Assembly (NCBI RefSeq): GCF_014898175.1
Contig: NZ_CP062948.1
Coordinates: forward strand, 930,001 to 994,000
DNA length: 64,000 nucleotides
Origin: Bifidobacterium lemurum
Lineage (GTDB): Bacteria > Actinomycetota > Actinomycetes > Actinomycetales > Bifidobacteriaceae
Direction: 5' to 3'
The notes beneath the pieces were generated by a model, which was given only the letters and a program-made list of their open reading frames with translations, searched no databases and was not told the DNA's origin. Shown one piece after another: positions 8,801 to 22,300 of this stretch (within the stretch, counting starts at the first letter, position 1; each line of letters starts with the position of its first letter). Position numbers and translations under genes: made by a program.

Positions 8801-9643
8801 TCAGCCCTTCACCGCTCCCGCCATCACCCCGCTGACGATGTGCTTTTGGCAGATGAGGTAGAAGATGATGATGGGGATGATCGCCAGGACCAGGCAGGCC
8901 ATCATGGCGCCCATGTCGACCGAGCCGTAGCCGCCCTTCAGGTATTGGATGGCCACCGAAATGGTCTTGTAGTGGCGCAGGTCCAGCGTGAGGTAGGGCA
9001 GCAGGTAGTCGTTCCAGATCCACATGGCTTCGAGAATCGCCACCGACACGATGGAGGGCCGCATGATCGGCACCACCACTTGGAAGAAGATGCGCGGCAC
9101 GGAGGCGCCGTCGATCATCGCGGCCTCCTCCAACTCGACCGGAATGCCCTTGACCACGCCGGTGAAGATGAACACCGCGAGTCCCGCGCCGAAGCCGAGA
9201 TACACGAAGCACAATCCCCACGGGGTGTTGAGTCCCAGCATGTCGGCGATTTTGGACAGGGTGAACATGACCATCTGGAATGGCACGATCATATTGAACA
9301 GGAACAGCACATAGAGCAGCTTGGCGGCCCAATTGTTCACGCGCACGATCCACCACGCGCACATCGAGGTGCACACGAGGATCAGCAGCACCGAACCGAC
9401 GGTGATCAGCGCGGTCCAACCGAAGCTGGCGAAGAAATCCGTGACCTCGATGCCGCGCACGTAGTTCTCGAAGCCGACGAAGGCCTTGCCCGTGGGGATC
9501 GAGAACGCGTTCTTGGAGATATAGGCCTTCTGTTTGAAGGAGTTGATCACCACCAGCACGATGGGGAACACCCACGCCAGTGAGATCACCGTGAACAGCA
9601 GGGTCCATAATCCGCCGTGCTTGAGCTTCCTTCCCTCGTTCAT
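8801..9643 (-). CDS. ABC sugar importer permease (MalG type)
   Basis: A 280-residue inner-membrane permease with six hydrophobic segments and the EAA loop that docks the ATPase (EEAAMIDGASVPRIF). The C-terminal SGVMAGAVKG is typical of MalG-type subunits. The start codon overlaps the stop of the upstream permease (TGATG), so the two are translationally coupled. The likely partner binding protein is at 12049, separated by LacI regulator 2. No ATPase subunit is encoded nearby; bifidobacterial importers of this type commonly share a distant MsmK-like ATPase. The substrate is likely maltodextrin, from context. Confidence 0.9.
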   Translation of the reverse strand: MNEGRKLKHGGLWTLLFTVISLAWVFPIVLVVINSFKQKAYISKNAFSIPTGKAFVGFENYVRGIEVTDFFASFGWTALITVGSVLLILVCTSMCAWWIVRVNNWAAKLLYVLFLFNMIVPFQMVMFTLSKIADMLGLNTPWGLCFVYLGFGAGLAVFIFTGVVKGIPVELEEAAMIDGASVPRIFFQVVVPIMRPSIVSVAILEAMWIWNDYLLPYLTLDLRHYKTISVAIQYLKGGYGSVDMGAMMACLVLAIIPIIIFYLICQKHIVSGVMAGAVKG

Positions 9644-10497
9644 CACGCGGTCACCTCCTTGCTTGTCGTGAGCTTGTTCTGGATCAGCGCGACCACGGCC
9701 ACCAGCACGAAGAACAGCACGGCCTTGGCCTGGCCCACGCCCTCCCAGCCCACGCGGCCGTAGAAGGTGCGGGTGATGTTCATGGCCAGGCCTTCCGACA
9801 TATTGCTCGGCGCGCCGTTGGTCAACGCGAGGTTCTGGTCGTACAGCTTGAAGCCGTTGGTCACGCACAGGAAGGAGCACACGGTGATGCTCGGCATCAT
9901 CAGCGGAATGATGATGCGGAACATGGTCTGGGTGCCGGAAGCGCCATCCACGGCGGCCGCCTCGAGCACGTCGGTGGGCAGGGCCTGCAGTCCGGCGATG
10001 TAGATGATCATCATGTAGCCGATCTGCTGCCAGCAGACCAGGATGACCAGTCCCCAGAAACCATAGGTGGCGGAGTAGGTCAGCGACTTGGCCCAGTGGG
10101 CGAGCACGCCGTTGAGCAGCAGCATCCAGATATAGCCCAGGATGATGCCGCCGATGAGGTTCGGCATGAAGAACACCGAACGGAAGATGTTCGACCCTTT
10201 GATTTTCTTCGTGAGCATGTAGGCCACGGCGAACGCGGCCACGTTGATCACGATGGTGGTGACCACGGTCAGGGCGGTCGAGAAGCCGAGCGCATGCACG
10301 AACTCACTGTCCTGCAGGGCTTTGGCATAGTTTTTCACACCGACGAATTCGGCGTCGGTCACTGTGGTGAAATCGCAGAAACTCAGGTATACGCCCATAA
10401 TGAATGGAACGACGAACCCGATGATGAACGCCGCGAATGTGGGAAGCGCGAAAAGCGCCCACCACCGTCGCACCGCTTTACCGGCCATGCTGATCAT
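9643..10497 (-). CDS. ABC sugar importer permease (MalF type)
   Basis: A 284-residue permease: an N-terminal membrane helix (WWALFALPTFAAFIIGFVVP), five further helices and the EAA loop (EAAAVDGASGTQTMF). The ATG at 10497 follows GAGGAAGG; a longer frame to 10644 exists but has no ribosome site and low-hydrophobicity residues unlike the family. First gene of a two-gene operon with the MalG-type subunit. Its promoter region is shared with divergent LacI regulator 2 and carries three operator-like sites. Confidence 0.9.
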   Translation of the reverse strand: MISMAGKAVRRWWALFALPTFAAFIIGFVVPFIMGVYLSFCDFTTVTDAEFVGVKNYAKALQDSEFVHALGFSTALTVVTTIVINVAAFAVAYMLTKKIKGSNIFRSVFFMPNLIGGIILGYIWMLLLNGVLAHWAKSLTYSATYGFWGLVILVCWQQIGYMMIIYIAGLQALPTDVLEAAAVDGASGTQTMFRIIIPLMMPSITVCSFLCVTNGFKLYDQNLALTNGAPSNMSEGLAMNITRTFYGRVGWEGVGQAKAVLFFVLVAVVALIQNKLTTSKEVTA

Positions 10498-10889
10498 TGC
10501 GTGCCTTCCTCTTCGTTGAGCCTTGCCGCGCACGGCATCGTGCGAAGTTGGCGTCCGTACGGTTCGTTCCGCGACCCGCCGGTAATTGGCGGCCGGGAAC
10601 AACCGGCTTATGCTCATGCTAGCTTGTTGCGGCACGTCTGTCAAACGTTGTCATTTTATCGCTTGCAGAAACGCACAGACTGGCTTGTTTGCTCGTATTG
10701 CAATACTTCAAAATACCGCAAATTATGCACTTTTCACTGATTTCTTATGTATTGCAAACGTTTGTATACCAATCGTTTTCATATTGAGTTTCTCCCATAT
10801 CGCCATGTATGCTGGAGCAATCCGCTCGCTGCGCTGCGTCTCGGTGCCGCGAACGGGCCAGCCGTCCGCACAGAACACAAGAGGAACCG
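10498..10889. promoter_or_regulatory. Divergent control region, three LacI-type operators
   Basis: The 392 bases between the divergent permease operon and LacI regulator 2 hold TGTCAAACGTTGTCAT (10639-10654), TTGCAAACGTTTGTAT (10751-10766, the most symmetric copy) and TACCAATCGTTTTCAT (10766-10781). The last two are adjacent, so two repressor dimers could bind side by side. No other gene is seen here. Confidence 0.6.
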
Positions 10890-11906
10890 ATGAGCTCAAG
10901 CATTCAGGATGTGGCGCAGGCCGCCGGTGTTTCCATCTCCACCGTCTCCCGCTCCTTCACCAGACCAGATCTGGTATCGGCCCGCACGCGCGAGCGCGTG
11001 CTGAGCATCGCCGACGAGCTGCATTTCTCCCTGTCCCGATCCGCCGCCGCGCTCAAATCCGGCCGTTCCCTGCGCGTCGCGCTGCTGATGAGCGACCATA
11101 TCCGCCTGTGGTTCAGCGCTTCGGTGATCGAAGGCCTGAATCAGGTGCTGCACGCGAACAGCTACGATATCTCCATATTCCAGATCTCCAGCATCGAGGA
11201 ACGCAAGGAGTTCTTCGAGATGCTTCCCGTGCGCCGCAACGCCGACGCGGTGATCGTCGCTTCGTTCGACATCGACAACAACGAGATCACCCAGCTTTCG
11301 TCCGTGGGAGTGCCGATCGTGGGCATCAATTCGGTGCTGCCCCAGGAACGCGGGTTCACCGCCGCGGTGAACATCGACGACGTTCAGGGATCCACGCTGG
11401 CCGCCCGGCACCTCATCGCGCTCGGCCACCGCAACATCGCCTACGTGCGCACCAACCGCGACGTCTCACTGCATTTCAGCGTGCAGCAACGCTTCGACTC
11501 CTTTATGGAGGTTTGCGCCAAAGAGGGCATCACGCCGCGCGTCATCGACGTGCATGAGGGCGAGCACCGCATCGCCAGCGCCGTCACGCAGCTGATGAGC
11601 ATGGAATCCATGCCCACCGCCATCGCCTGTCAGGAGGACGGCATCGCCTTGCCGCTGATGTTCCAGCTGGAACGCAACGGATTCTCCGTGCCCGGCGACG
11701 TGTCGATCATCGGCTATGACGACAGCTTCTACACCGACGACATCGGCCTGACCACCATCCGGCAGGATCCGGTTCAGATGGCCCAGGAGGCGGCGCGCAC
11801 CACGCTTGAGCTGATCGATGGCGGCACTCCCGACACCCCGTTCCTGGTGTTCCCCGCGCAGCTGGTGGTGCGCGCGAGCACCAGCCGGGTCCGCGCGGAC
11901 GCATAG
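10890..11906 (+). CDS. LacI-family regulator 2 (maltodextrin region)
   Basis: A 338-residue LacI-type regulator: N-terminal helix-turn-helix (SIQDVAQAAGVSISTVSRSF), hinge SRSAAALKSG, then a sugar-binding domain with DVSIIGYDDSFYTDDIGLTT. It is a close paralogue of the regulator at 4803 across its length, sharing PVRRNADAVIV. The ATG at 10890 is preceded by AGAGGAACC. Its location between the permease pair and the binding-protein gene, with operators on both sides, points to local control of maltodextrin uptake. Confidence 0.92.
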   Translation: MSSSIQDVAQAAGVSISTVSRSFTRPDLVSARTRERVLSIADELHFSLSRSAAALKSGRSLRVALLMSDHIRLWFSASVIEGLNQVLHANSYDISIFQISSIEERKEFFEMLPVRRNADAVIVASFDIDNNEITQLSSVGVPIVGINSVLPQERGFTAAVNIDDVQGSTLAARHLIALGHRNIAYVRTNRDVSLHFSVQQRFDSFMEVCAKEGITPRVIDVHEGEHRIASAVTQLMSMESMPTAIACQEDGIALPLMFQLERNGFSVPGDVSIIGYDDSFYTDDIGLTTIRQDPVQMAQEAARTTLELIDGGTPDTPFLVFPAQLVVRASTSRVRADA

Positions 11907-11913
11907 CCCGACG

Positions 11914-12014
11914 CCGTCCCGAACGAACGTTCTCCGCCCGGGACGGCGAGACGGGAAGGCCATCGCCCAAGACAACGAGAAGGGGAGGCGGTTCAGGTCG
12001 AACCGCCTCCCCTT
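11914..12014. terminator. Two hairpins between convergent genes
   Basis: GCCGTCCCG pairs with CGGGACGGC (within 11914-11946), and a 15-bp perfect stem pairs 11980-11994 with 12000-12014 around AGGTC, followed by TTT. They separate LacI regulator 2 from the convergent binding-protein gene. Confidence 0.75.
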
Positions 12015-12048
12015 TGACGGGATTCAGCGAATCAGCGGACTCGCCCGA

Positions 12049-13371
12049 TCAGCTGTTGGCGTTGGCGTACTCGGTGGCCCAGTTGTCCACGAAAGCGGAT
12101 TCCACGGTGCTCCAGTCGCCGGTGCCCTGCGCGTATTCGAGCAGCGCGGAACCAAGCTGGTTCTTCCACTCCTCGGACGGCATCATCGTGAAGTTCCAGC
12201 TCACCTGGGTCTTGCCGGACGACTGATCCTCCACGGCGGCCGCGGTCAGCGGGTTGTCGGTCTCAACATCGTCGAAGGTCTTGAACGGGGTGGTGAAGCC
12301 CATATCCTCGCTCAGCGCCTTCTTGCCGGTGTCGGAGGTGATCACCCAGGCGAGGAAGTCGGCGGTGGCCTGCTGGTCGGCCTCGGAAGCCTTCTCGTTG
12401 ATGCACCAATAGTTCTCGGAACCGGTCGCAAGACCCTCGTTCGCGTCGTCCACGCCGAAGTAGATCGGCATCATGCCCACCTGGTCGGCGGTCATGCCGG
12501 CCTTCTCGAGGTCGGTCCAGGCCCAGGTGCCGTTCTGGTAGAAGGCCGCCTCGCCGAGCGCGAATTCGGAGTTCGCGTCGTCGCCGGTTTTGGAGCTCAG
12601 CTGGGTGGGCTCGGTGGTGGAGTCGGTGATGTACAGGTCGAAGATGTCCTTATAGTTCTCGAGATAGGTGCCCTTGATCTCGCTCGGCTGCTCGGTGACG
12701 TCGTCCTCCTGGAACTCGTAGTAGAGCGGCAGATTGGCCAGATGGGTCTTGAAACGCCAGTCGGACGACGAGTCGAAGCCGGCCGAGGTGAACGCGCCCT
12801 GGATGCCAAGCTCGTCCTTACGCGACTGCATGTCGTCGGCCACGGCCTTGAGCGCGTCGAAGGAGTCGATGTCCTCAATGGAGGTGGCCTTGGCGCCGTC
12901 CAGCGCGAAGTACTTGTTCAGGATGTCCTTGTTGTAGATCAGACCGTAGGTCTCCATCACGTACGGGATGCCGACGACCTTGTCGCCGTCGGTGAGCGCC
13001 ACATCCTGGTTCTGCAGCTGCTTGTACACCTCGGTGTCGCTCATGTCGGCGGTGTAGCCCTTCCAATTCTGGTAGCCGACCGGGCCGTTCACCTGGAAGA
13101 GGGTGGGGGCGTCCGTTTTCGCGATCTCCGACTTCAGCGTCTGCTCGTAGGTTCCGGAGGCGGCGGTCTGCACTTCGACGGTGACGCCGGTCTCCTCGGT
13201 GTACGCTTCGGCCAACGCGGTCCACTGATCGGCGGCCTCCGGCTTGAAGTTCAAAAAGTAGACCTTGCCTTCGGAGTCGCCGGCGGAGCTGCTTCCGCAT
13301 GCCGCAAGCGCGCCGATGGACATGGCCGTGATCGCGATCATGCTGACCGCCGCTTTGACTGTACGATTCAT
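12049..13371 (-). CDS. Sugar ABC transporter substrate-binding lipoprotein (maltose type)
   Basis: An extracellular binding lipoprotein of 440 residues. MNRTVKAAVSMIAITAMS is a signal peptide ending in a lipobox (LAAC), giving a lipid-anchored mature protein. The body matches the family-1 solute-binding fold (VYFLNFKPEAADQWTALAEAY at the start, FQVNGPVGYQNW, ENYWCINEKASEADQQATADFL). The start at 13371 follows GAAAGG; 15 codons more are open upstream but lack a ribosome site. It probably feeds the permeases at 8801-10497. Two operators of the regulon precede it. Substrate assignment to malto-oligosaccharides is by neighbourhood. Confidence 0.88.
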   Translation of the reverse strand: MNRTVKAAVSMIAITAMSIGALAACGSSSAGDSEGKVYFLNFKPEAADQWTALAEAYTEETGVTVEVQTAASGTYEQTLKSEIAKTDAPTLFQVNGPVGYQNWKGYTADMSDTEVYKQLQNQDVALTDGDKVVGIPYVMETYGLIYNKDILNKYFALDGAKATSIEDIDSFDALKAVADDMQSRKDELGIQGAFTSAGFDSSSDWRFKTHLANLPLYYEFQEDDVTEQPSEIKGTYLENYKDIFDLYITDSTTEPTQLSSKTGDDANSEFALGEAAFYQNGTWAWTDLEKAGMTADQVGMMPIYFGVDDANEGLATGSENYWCINEKASEADQQATADFLAWVITSDTGKKALSEDMGFTTPFKTFDDVETDNPLTAAAVEDQSSGKTQVSWNFTMMPSEEWKNQLGSALLEYAQGTGDWSTVESAFVDNWATEYANANS

Positions 13372-13844
13372 CGTCGAACCTTTCTCTATCAAGTTGCCCG
13401 ACTCACGCCGGAACATGATGCCTGGGTGGCACCATCACAACCCTCGACAGCATCTATTGTGCACCAGAATCGCCAATTTTGCAAACGATAGCATTTTTTC
13501 CTCTGCCCATTTATGGCACACAGCACCTCTCACATCTTATTTTCCTTGATTTTTCAACATTCTTCAGAACAGAATTAAGTACAAACGTTGGCAAAAATTT
13601 CGACGCTTCTCTCCTGAATGTCTATGGCTCACAGCGGACATGCGTCTGTGAACCACAAGAAGCGGACCAACCGTTCTCGCTACGGGGCGGAGCCAACCGC
13701 CGCCGGTTCCGATCCGGCGACCGGCGACCACGCCTGCGCCGCAGAGTCACGAACATCATAGGGCCACGAACATCACGGAAAGTCCCGCAACCGCGGGCCG
13801 ATCCAAGCCTATAGGCCAAAATGCCCCGTCCGAACCGGGAGTAA
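13372..13844. promoter_or_regulatory. Binding-protein control region with two LacI-type operators
   Basis: TTGCAAACGATAGCAT (13479-13494) and GTACAAACGTTGGCAA (13579-13594) match the regulon core and are 100 bases apart. The rest of this non-coding stretch is A/T-richer near the operators and shows no gene. Confidence 0.55.
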
Positions 13845-13845
13845 G

Positions 13846-13947
13846 AGTTTGGTGTGTCGGGCCATCGAGCCTCGCTCATGTAAAACGGTTGATTCTCAAG
13901 TTTGGTGTGGAGAATCGGCCTTGTTCAGCGAATCCGACACACCAAAC
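13846..13947 (+). repeat. TTTGGTGTG-ended dispersed element, copy A
   Basis: A roughly 100-base element with terminal inverted repeats TTTGGTGTGTCGG / CCGACACACCAAA and a third internal TTTGGTGTGG. Its inner segment CGAGCCTCGCTCATGTAAAA is shared with copy B at 55977-56081, which has opposite orientation. Confidence 0.75.
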
Positions 13948-13965
13948 CCGTTTCGCGATCTCAAA

Positions 13966-14664
13966 TCAACTATTCCAACGCTCGATGACGTTGTCGCCCT
14001 TGTACTGCCCAAGCACCGAATAATGCGCCGTGTCCAGGCGCAGCAGGCGCGCGAACCCAGGTTCCACTCCCAGCCACTGCGAGGTGAGGATGCGCAGGAT
14101 ATGCGCATGCGCCACCAGCAGCACGTCCCGTCCGGATTCGATCAGAGGCAGCACTTCGGCGATCGCGCCACGGGCGCGCGCCGCGGCCTCGTCCAACGTC
14201 TCACCCCGACCGTTGTGCACGGCGATCCGCTCTCCGCCGGGCAGAGTCTCCACCCAATCGCCCTCAAGCGACTCGGGCAACGCAAGCGAGCCGTCACGCC
14301 ACACATCCCATGCAAAACCGGCGGCCTCGCTCACCTGCCGACGAGTACGCCCCTCGGCCCGGCCGTAATCCCATTCGGCGATGCCGTCCAATGTGGCGCG
14401 TTCCGTGAAACCCGCCAGATCGGCGGTCTGCTGGGCACGGCGCAGGGGACTGGCGAATACGCATCCCTGCGCGAACCCGTCGGAAAACGCCTCCCGCAGA
14501 CGTTCGCCGGCCGCCACGGCCTGCCGCTCACCTTCGGCGGTCAACGGAATATTCGTGCGACCGGTATGCTGTCCGGATTCACTCCATACGGTCTGTCCAT
14601 GGCGCAACAGCACCAGACGGCCGGATTTCGTAGCTGCTTTGCCACCAACGCTCTGTGTTGTCAT
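13966..14664 (-). CDS. Histidine phosphatase family protein
   Basis: A 232-residue phosphoglycerate-mutase-like phosphatase. The phosphohistidine motif LVLLRHGQT is near the N-terminus, with a second catalytic histidine in LLVAHAHILRIL and the LTAEGERQA and SPLRRAQQTA blocks between. The substrate cannot be told; the length and PEWDYGRAEG-like region (AEWDYGRAEG) resemble small acid-phosphatase or fructose-2,6-bisphosphatase-like members. A TAGAGT box lies 7 bases before the ATG, so the transcript may be leaderless. A GTG at 14673 is an alternative start. Confidence 0.88.
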   Translation of the reverse strand: MTTQSVGGKAATKSGRLVLLRHGQTVWSESGQHTGRTNIPLTAEGERQAVAAGERLREAFSDGFAQGCVFASPLRRAQQTADLAGFTERATLDGIAEWDYGRAEGRTRRQVSEAAGFAWDVWRDGSLALPESLEGDWVETLPGGERIAVHNGRGETLDEAAARARGAIAEVLPLIESGRDVLLVAHAHILRILTSQWLGVEPGFARLLRLDTAHYSVLGQYKGDNVIERWNS

Positions 14665-14784
14665 ACGCTCCACTCTAGTCCACTCGCGCGCGTCGGATTA
14701 TGAGGAACGGCATGGTGTCGCGCACTTCGACGGAACCGGACGTCCCCATGACGATTTACGTGCCACGAACTACACTGGGAATCC

Positions 14785-15162
14785 ATGACTGACGTATACG
14801 CGGATTACCAAGACGGCTACGAGGGTTCTTCAGCGGACCGCATCGTCGCCCAGTTCCACGCCATCGACGACAAGGTGAACGCCATGCGAGACCAGCGACT
14901 CAACGATCCCGACTCCTTGGGAGACAAGCTCATCAAATTCACACTGCCCACACTCGCCGGTCTGGCCGCCGGCAAAGCCTTCCAGCTGCTGTGGGATCGC
15001 GGTCCGGGGCGCAAAACCGCCGGTGACGCGGCCCAACAGGGACTGGTGATGAGTCTGGCGTTCGCCGCCGCCTCCGCCGCGTTCGGAGCCATCGTCTCGC
15101 AGCTTTCCGACCGCGGATCCCAGGCACTGGTCGACCGCCGTCACCGCAAAGCCCGCCGCTGA
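14785..15162 (+). CDS. DUF4235 domain protein
   Basis: A 125-residue protein of the actinobacterial DUF4235 family, of unknown function. A charged N-terminal part is followed by two hydrophobic stretches (FTLPTLAGLAAGKAF and LVMSLAFAAASAAFGAIVSQL) and a basic C-terminus, suggesting a small membrane protein. TACACT lies 8 bases before the ATG, consistent with a leaderless or near-leaderless transcript. Confidence 0.75.
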   Translation: MTDVYADYQDGYEGSSADRIVAQFHAIDDKVNAMRDQRLNDPDSLGDKLIKFTLPTLAGLAAGKAFQLLWDRGPGRKTAGDAAQQGLVMSLAFAAASAAFGAIVSQLSDRGSQALVDRRHRKARR

Positions 15163-15185
15163 CTTTCCCTTATAGCGATATCCGT

Positions 15186-15214
15186 TTGGTTTTCCCCTTC
15201 GCTCCTGCGACAAT
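15186..15214 (+). promoter_or_regulatory. Promoter of the nitroreductase gene
   Basis: -35 TTGGTT (15186-15191), 17-base spacer, -10 GACAAT (15209-15214). The ATG is only 6 bases further, so the transcript is probably leaderless. Confidence 0.5.
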
Positions 15215-15220
15215 GGGCGA

Positions 15221-16012
15221 ATGAGTGAGCATATCATCGATAATCCGGTTGTCAGCACTCTGCTGAACCGTCGTTCCATCCGCAAATTCAAGAACGAGGC
15301 CGTCGACGCCGACACCGTCGCCACATTGGAAACCGTCGCGCAGCATGCCGCGTCAAGCCAGTTCCTCAACGACTGGTCGGCCATCCGCGTCACCGATCCC
15401 GAGGTCAAGGCGAAACTCGCCGAAATCGGACATCAGGATTACATCGCCACCGCGCCGCTGCTGTACGTATTCGTGCTCGACGAGCATCGCAACTCGCGCA
15501 TCGCAGCCGGCAAAGGCGTGGACGTCACCGCGGACGAGTACACGTTGACTTCCAGCTACCGCTACTCGCAGGCCCAAAACGACGCCGTGCTGGCCCTGCA
15601 CGCGATGGAGACCGCCGCCTATGGCCTCGGCCTGGGGTGCGTGATCCTCGGCTCTCTGCTGAATGATGTGCCGGCCCTTATCGAATTGCTCGAACTGCCT
15701 GAGCGCACCTATCCGGTGCTGGGACTGGCCATCGGCAAGCCCGACCAGGATCCCGAGGTCAAGCCGCGCATGCCGCGCTCGATGCAGTTCTTCGAGAACG
15801 CTTACCCCGCTGACGATGAGAATGAGGACGCCTTCCGCGCCGACCTCGCCGCTTTCGATGAGACTCTGCACCGGTACTACGATCTACGCGAAGCGGACCG
15901 TCCGGTCGATGCGTTCAGCGACCAGATCGCCGCCGTCGGCGTCGACCAAGGCGTGCTGAACAAGCCCGTCCTGTCTCCTTCCGAGGCTCAAGGCTTCCGT
16001 TTGGATCGATAA
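15221..16012 (+). CDS. Nitroreductase family oxidoreductase (NfrA-like)
   Basis: A 263-residue flavin-dependent NAD(P)H oxidoreductase. The N-terminal LLNRRSIRKFKNEAVD is the FMN-binding signature; QNDAVLALHAMETAAYGLGLGCVILGSL and PVLGLAIGKP match the long-form NfrA/FRP group. Likely substrates are nitro compounds, quinones or free flavin; nothing here chooses between them. It stands alone between DUF4235 and a terminator. Confidence 0.88.
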   Translation: MSEHIIDNPVVSTLLNRRSIRKFKNEAVDADTVATLETVAQHAASSQFLNDWSAIRVTDPEVKAKLAEIGHQDYIATAPLLYVFVLDEHRNSRIAAGKGVDVTADEYTLTSSYRYSQAQNDAVLALHAMETAAYGLGLGCVILGSLLNDVPALIELLELPERTYPVLGLAIGKPDQDPEVKPRMPRSMQFFENAYPADDENEDAFRADLAAFDETLHRYYDLREADRPVDAFSDQIAAVGVDQGVLNKPVLSPSEAQGFRLDR

Positions 16013-16053
16013 GGTTCGTCGGTTAGGTTCCGCCGGCTTTCAGCGCATATAAC

Positions 16054-16109
16054 AAACCCTCCGGCGGATGGAGGTCTCTTCTGAGAGCGCCCATCCGTCG
16101 GAGGGTTTT
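16054..16109 (+). terminator. Intrinsic terminator after the nitroreductase
   Basis: AACCCTCCGGCGGATGG (from 16054) pairs with CCATCCGTCGGAGGGTT and is followed by TTT near 16107-16109. Confidence 0.8.
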
Positions 16110-16362
16110 GACGTTTGGCGATGGGGATCCCTCGACTGCGCTCGGGATGACGGGGTGGTCGTTGCATCCCGCGTGGTCCGGTGTTGGATGGGGTTCCTGC
16201 CCGTGTTCGGACGGTGGGTCGTCCGGTTCGGGTTCCGGCATCGTCGCGCTGGTTTCGATTTCGCGTGCCGGTGTGATCCGACTGCGCTCGGGATGGCGGC
16301 TGTCCCTTCCCGTCGTCCCGGGCGGGGTCGGGGGTTCCGGTGTGGGTCCGGATATGGGAAGA
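16110..16362. other. Non-coding stretch with dispersed repeat arms
   Basis: No gene seen. Two arms of the dispersed repeat lie here: GATCCCTCGACTGCGCTCGG (from 16126, ending GATGAC at 16151) and a diverged one at 16274-16297. Confidence 0.6.
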
Positions 16363-16398
16363 CCCCGGGAGCCGTGTGGCTCGACCGGGGCCGTCCTG
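16363..16398 (-). terminator. rRNA operon 1 terminator hairpin
   Basis: On the minus strand CCCCGGTCGAGCC pairs with GGCTCCCGGGG around ACAC, directly after 5S. Confidence 0.65.
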
Positions 16399-16406
16399 TT
16401 CGTGTG

Positions 16407-16524
16407 GTGCGGCGGCGTGCTACTCTCCCACACCCTGTCGGGTGCAGTACCATCGCCGTGCTGGGCCTTAGCTTCCGGGTTCGGAATGGGACCGGGCGTC
16501 TCACCCAGGCCATGGCCGCCGCAA
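16407..16524 (-). rRNA. rrf: 5S ribosomal RNA, copy 1
   Basis: The minus strand reads GCGGCGGCCATGGCCTGGGT at the 5' side and GGGAGAGTAGCACGCCGCCG at the 3' side, with CCATTCCGAACCCGGAAG between, the conserved 5S core. The ends pair with each other as helix I. Ends are approximate to a few bases. Confidence 0.93.
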
Positions 16525-16687
16525 ATCTTTCTGTTATGCCCCGCGGTGGGGGTGTGTCGGTGGGTTGGGAACCGGCTAGCGGACGCGTGGTTTCGTGTTT
16601 GATCGCAGTGCGGACCGGAGTCGTGCTCCTTGTCGTCCGGTGGCTTGCCGGGTGATGCTTGCGGCCCCTCCCGGAAGGGAGGGATGG

Positions 16688-21738
<5,051 letters not shown>

Positions 21739-22048
21739 AAAAACCTCGTGGAAAGACATCGAATAGATGACTCTCAAACAATTATTTTCCAAAAGAAAAT
21801 GACGAGCACGTCCTATAAGGAAGGACGCCACTCACAAAAACCTCACCACCCATTAACCGCTCCCGCGGACCCGGCAAAACCAGGCGGGCAATGAACTGGC
21901 AATCATTGACTATAAAGAAGTAGTACAAACACGCTCTTGAGTTCTCAAACCACCACCACACACTCAGTCCGAAGCAATCTCTTGGAGATTTCCCCTCGCT
22001 GACCGGCAGCAAGATGAATAACTTACACACACCCGAACCAAAACGCAA
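21739..22048 (-). promoter_or_regulatory. rRNA operon 1 leader and promoter
   Basis: On the minus strand: -35 TTGCGT (22043-22048), 17-base spacer, -10 TAAGTT (22020-22025). A leader follows with a boxA-like TTTGAGAACTCAAGAGCGTG (21924-21950). The same hexamers and spacing precede operon 2, although the spacer bases differ. Confidence 0.7.
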
Positions 22049-22300
22049 ATCCACATCGGCAAGACATTGCCGAATCGTTGCAAACACTGCCTTTCATCGG
22101 CGTGTCGAAAACGCGTTTCAGTGAACAAAAATCCCCGCGGAAATACTTTGTCTCCAGAAAACGACGCAGTAACGCTTATTCGTCCACACACAATCACCAC
22201 AAAAGCGACGACACGCCCATGCCGCGCATCGTCTGATCTTCGCATGATGTTCCGTCTGGATGCGCGGCGTTCTCAGTCTCGTCCGAGATCTTCGCTCTGG

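Noticed and set aside
13846..13947. Insertion sequence
   Set aside because: Terminal inverted repeats exist but there is no transposase gene; recorded as a dispersed element.
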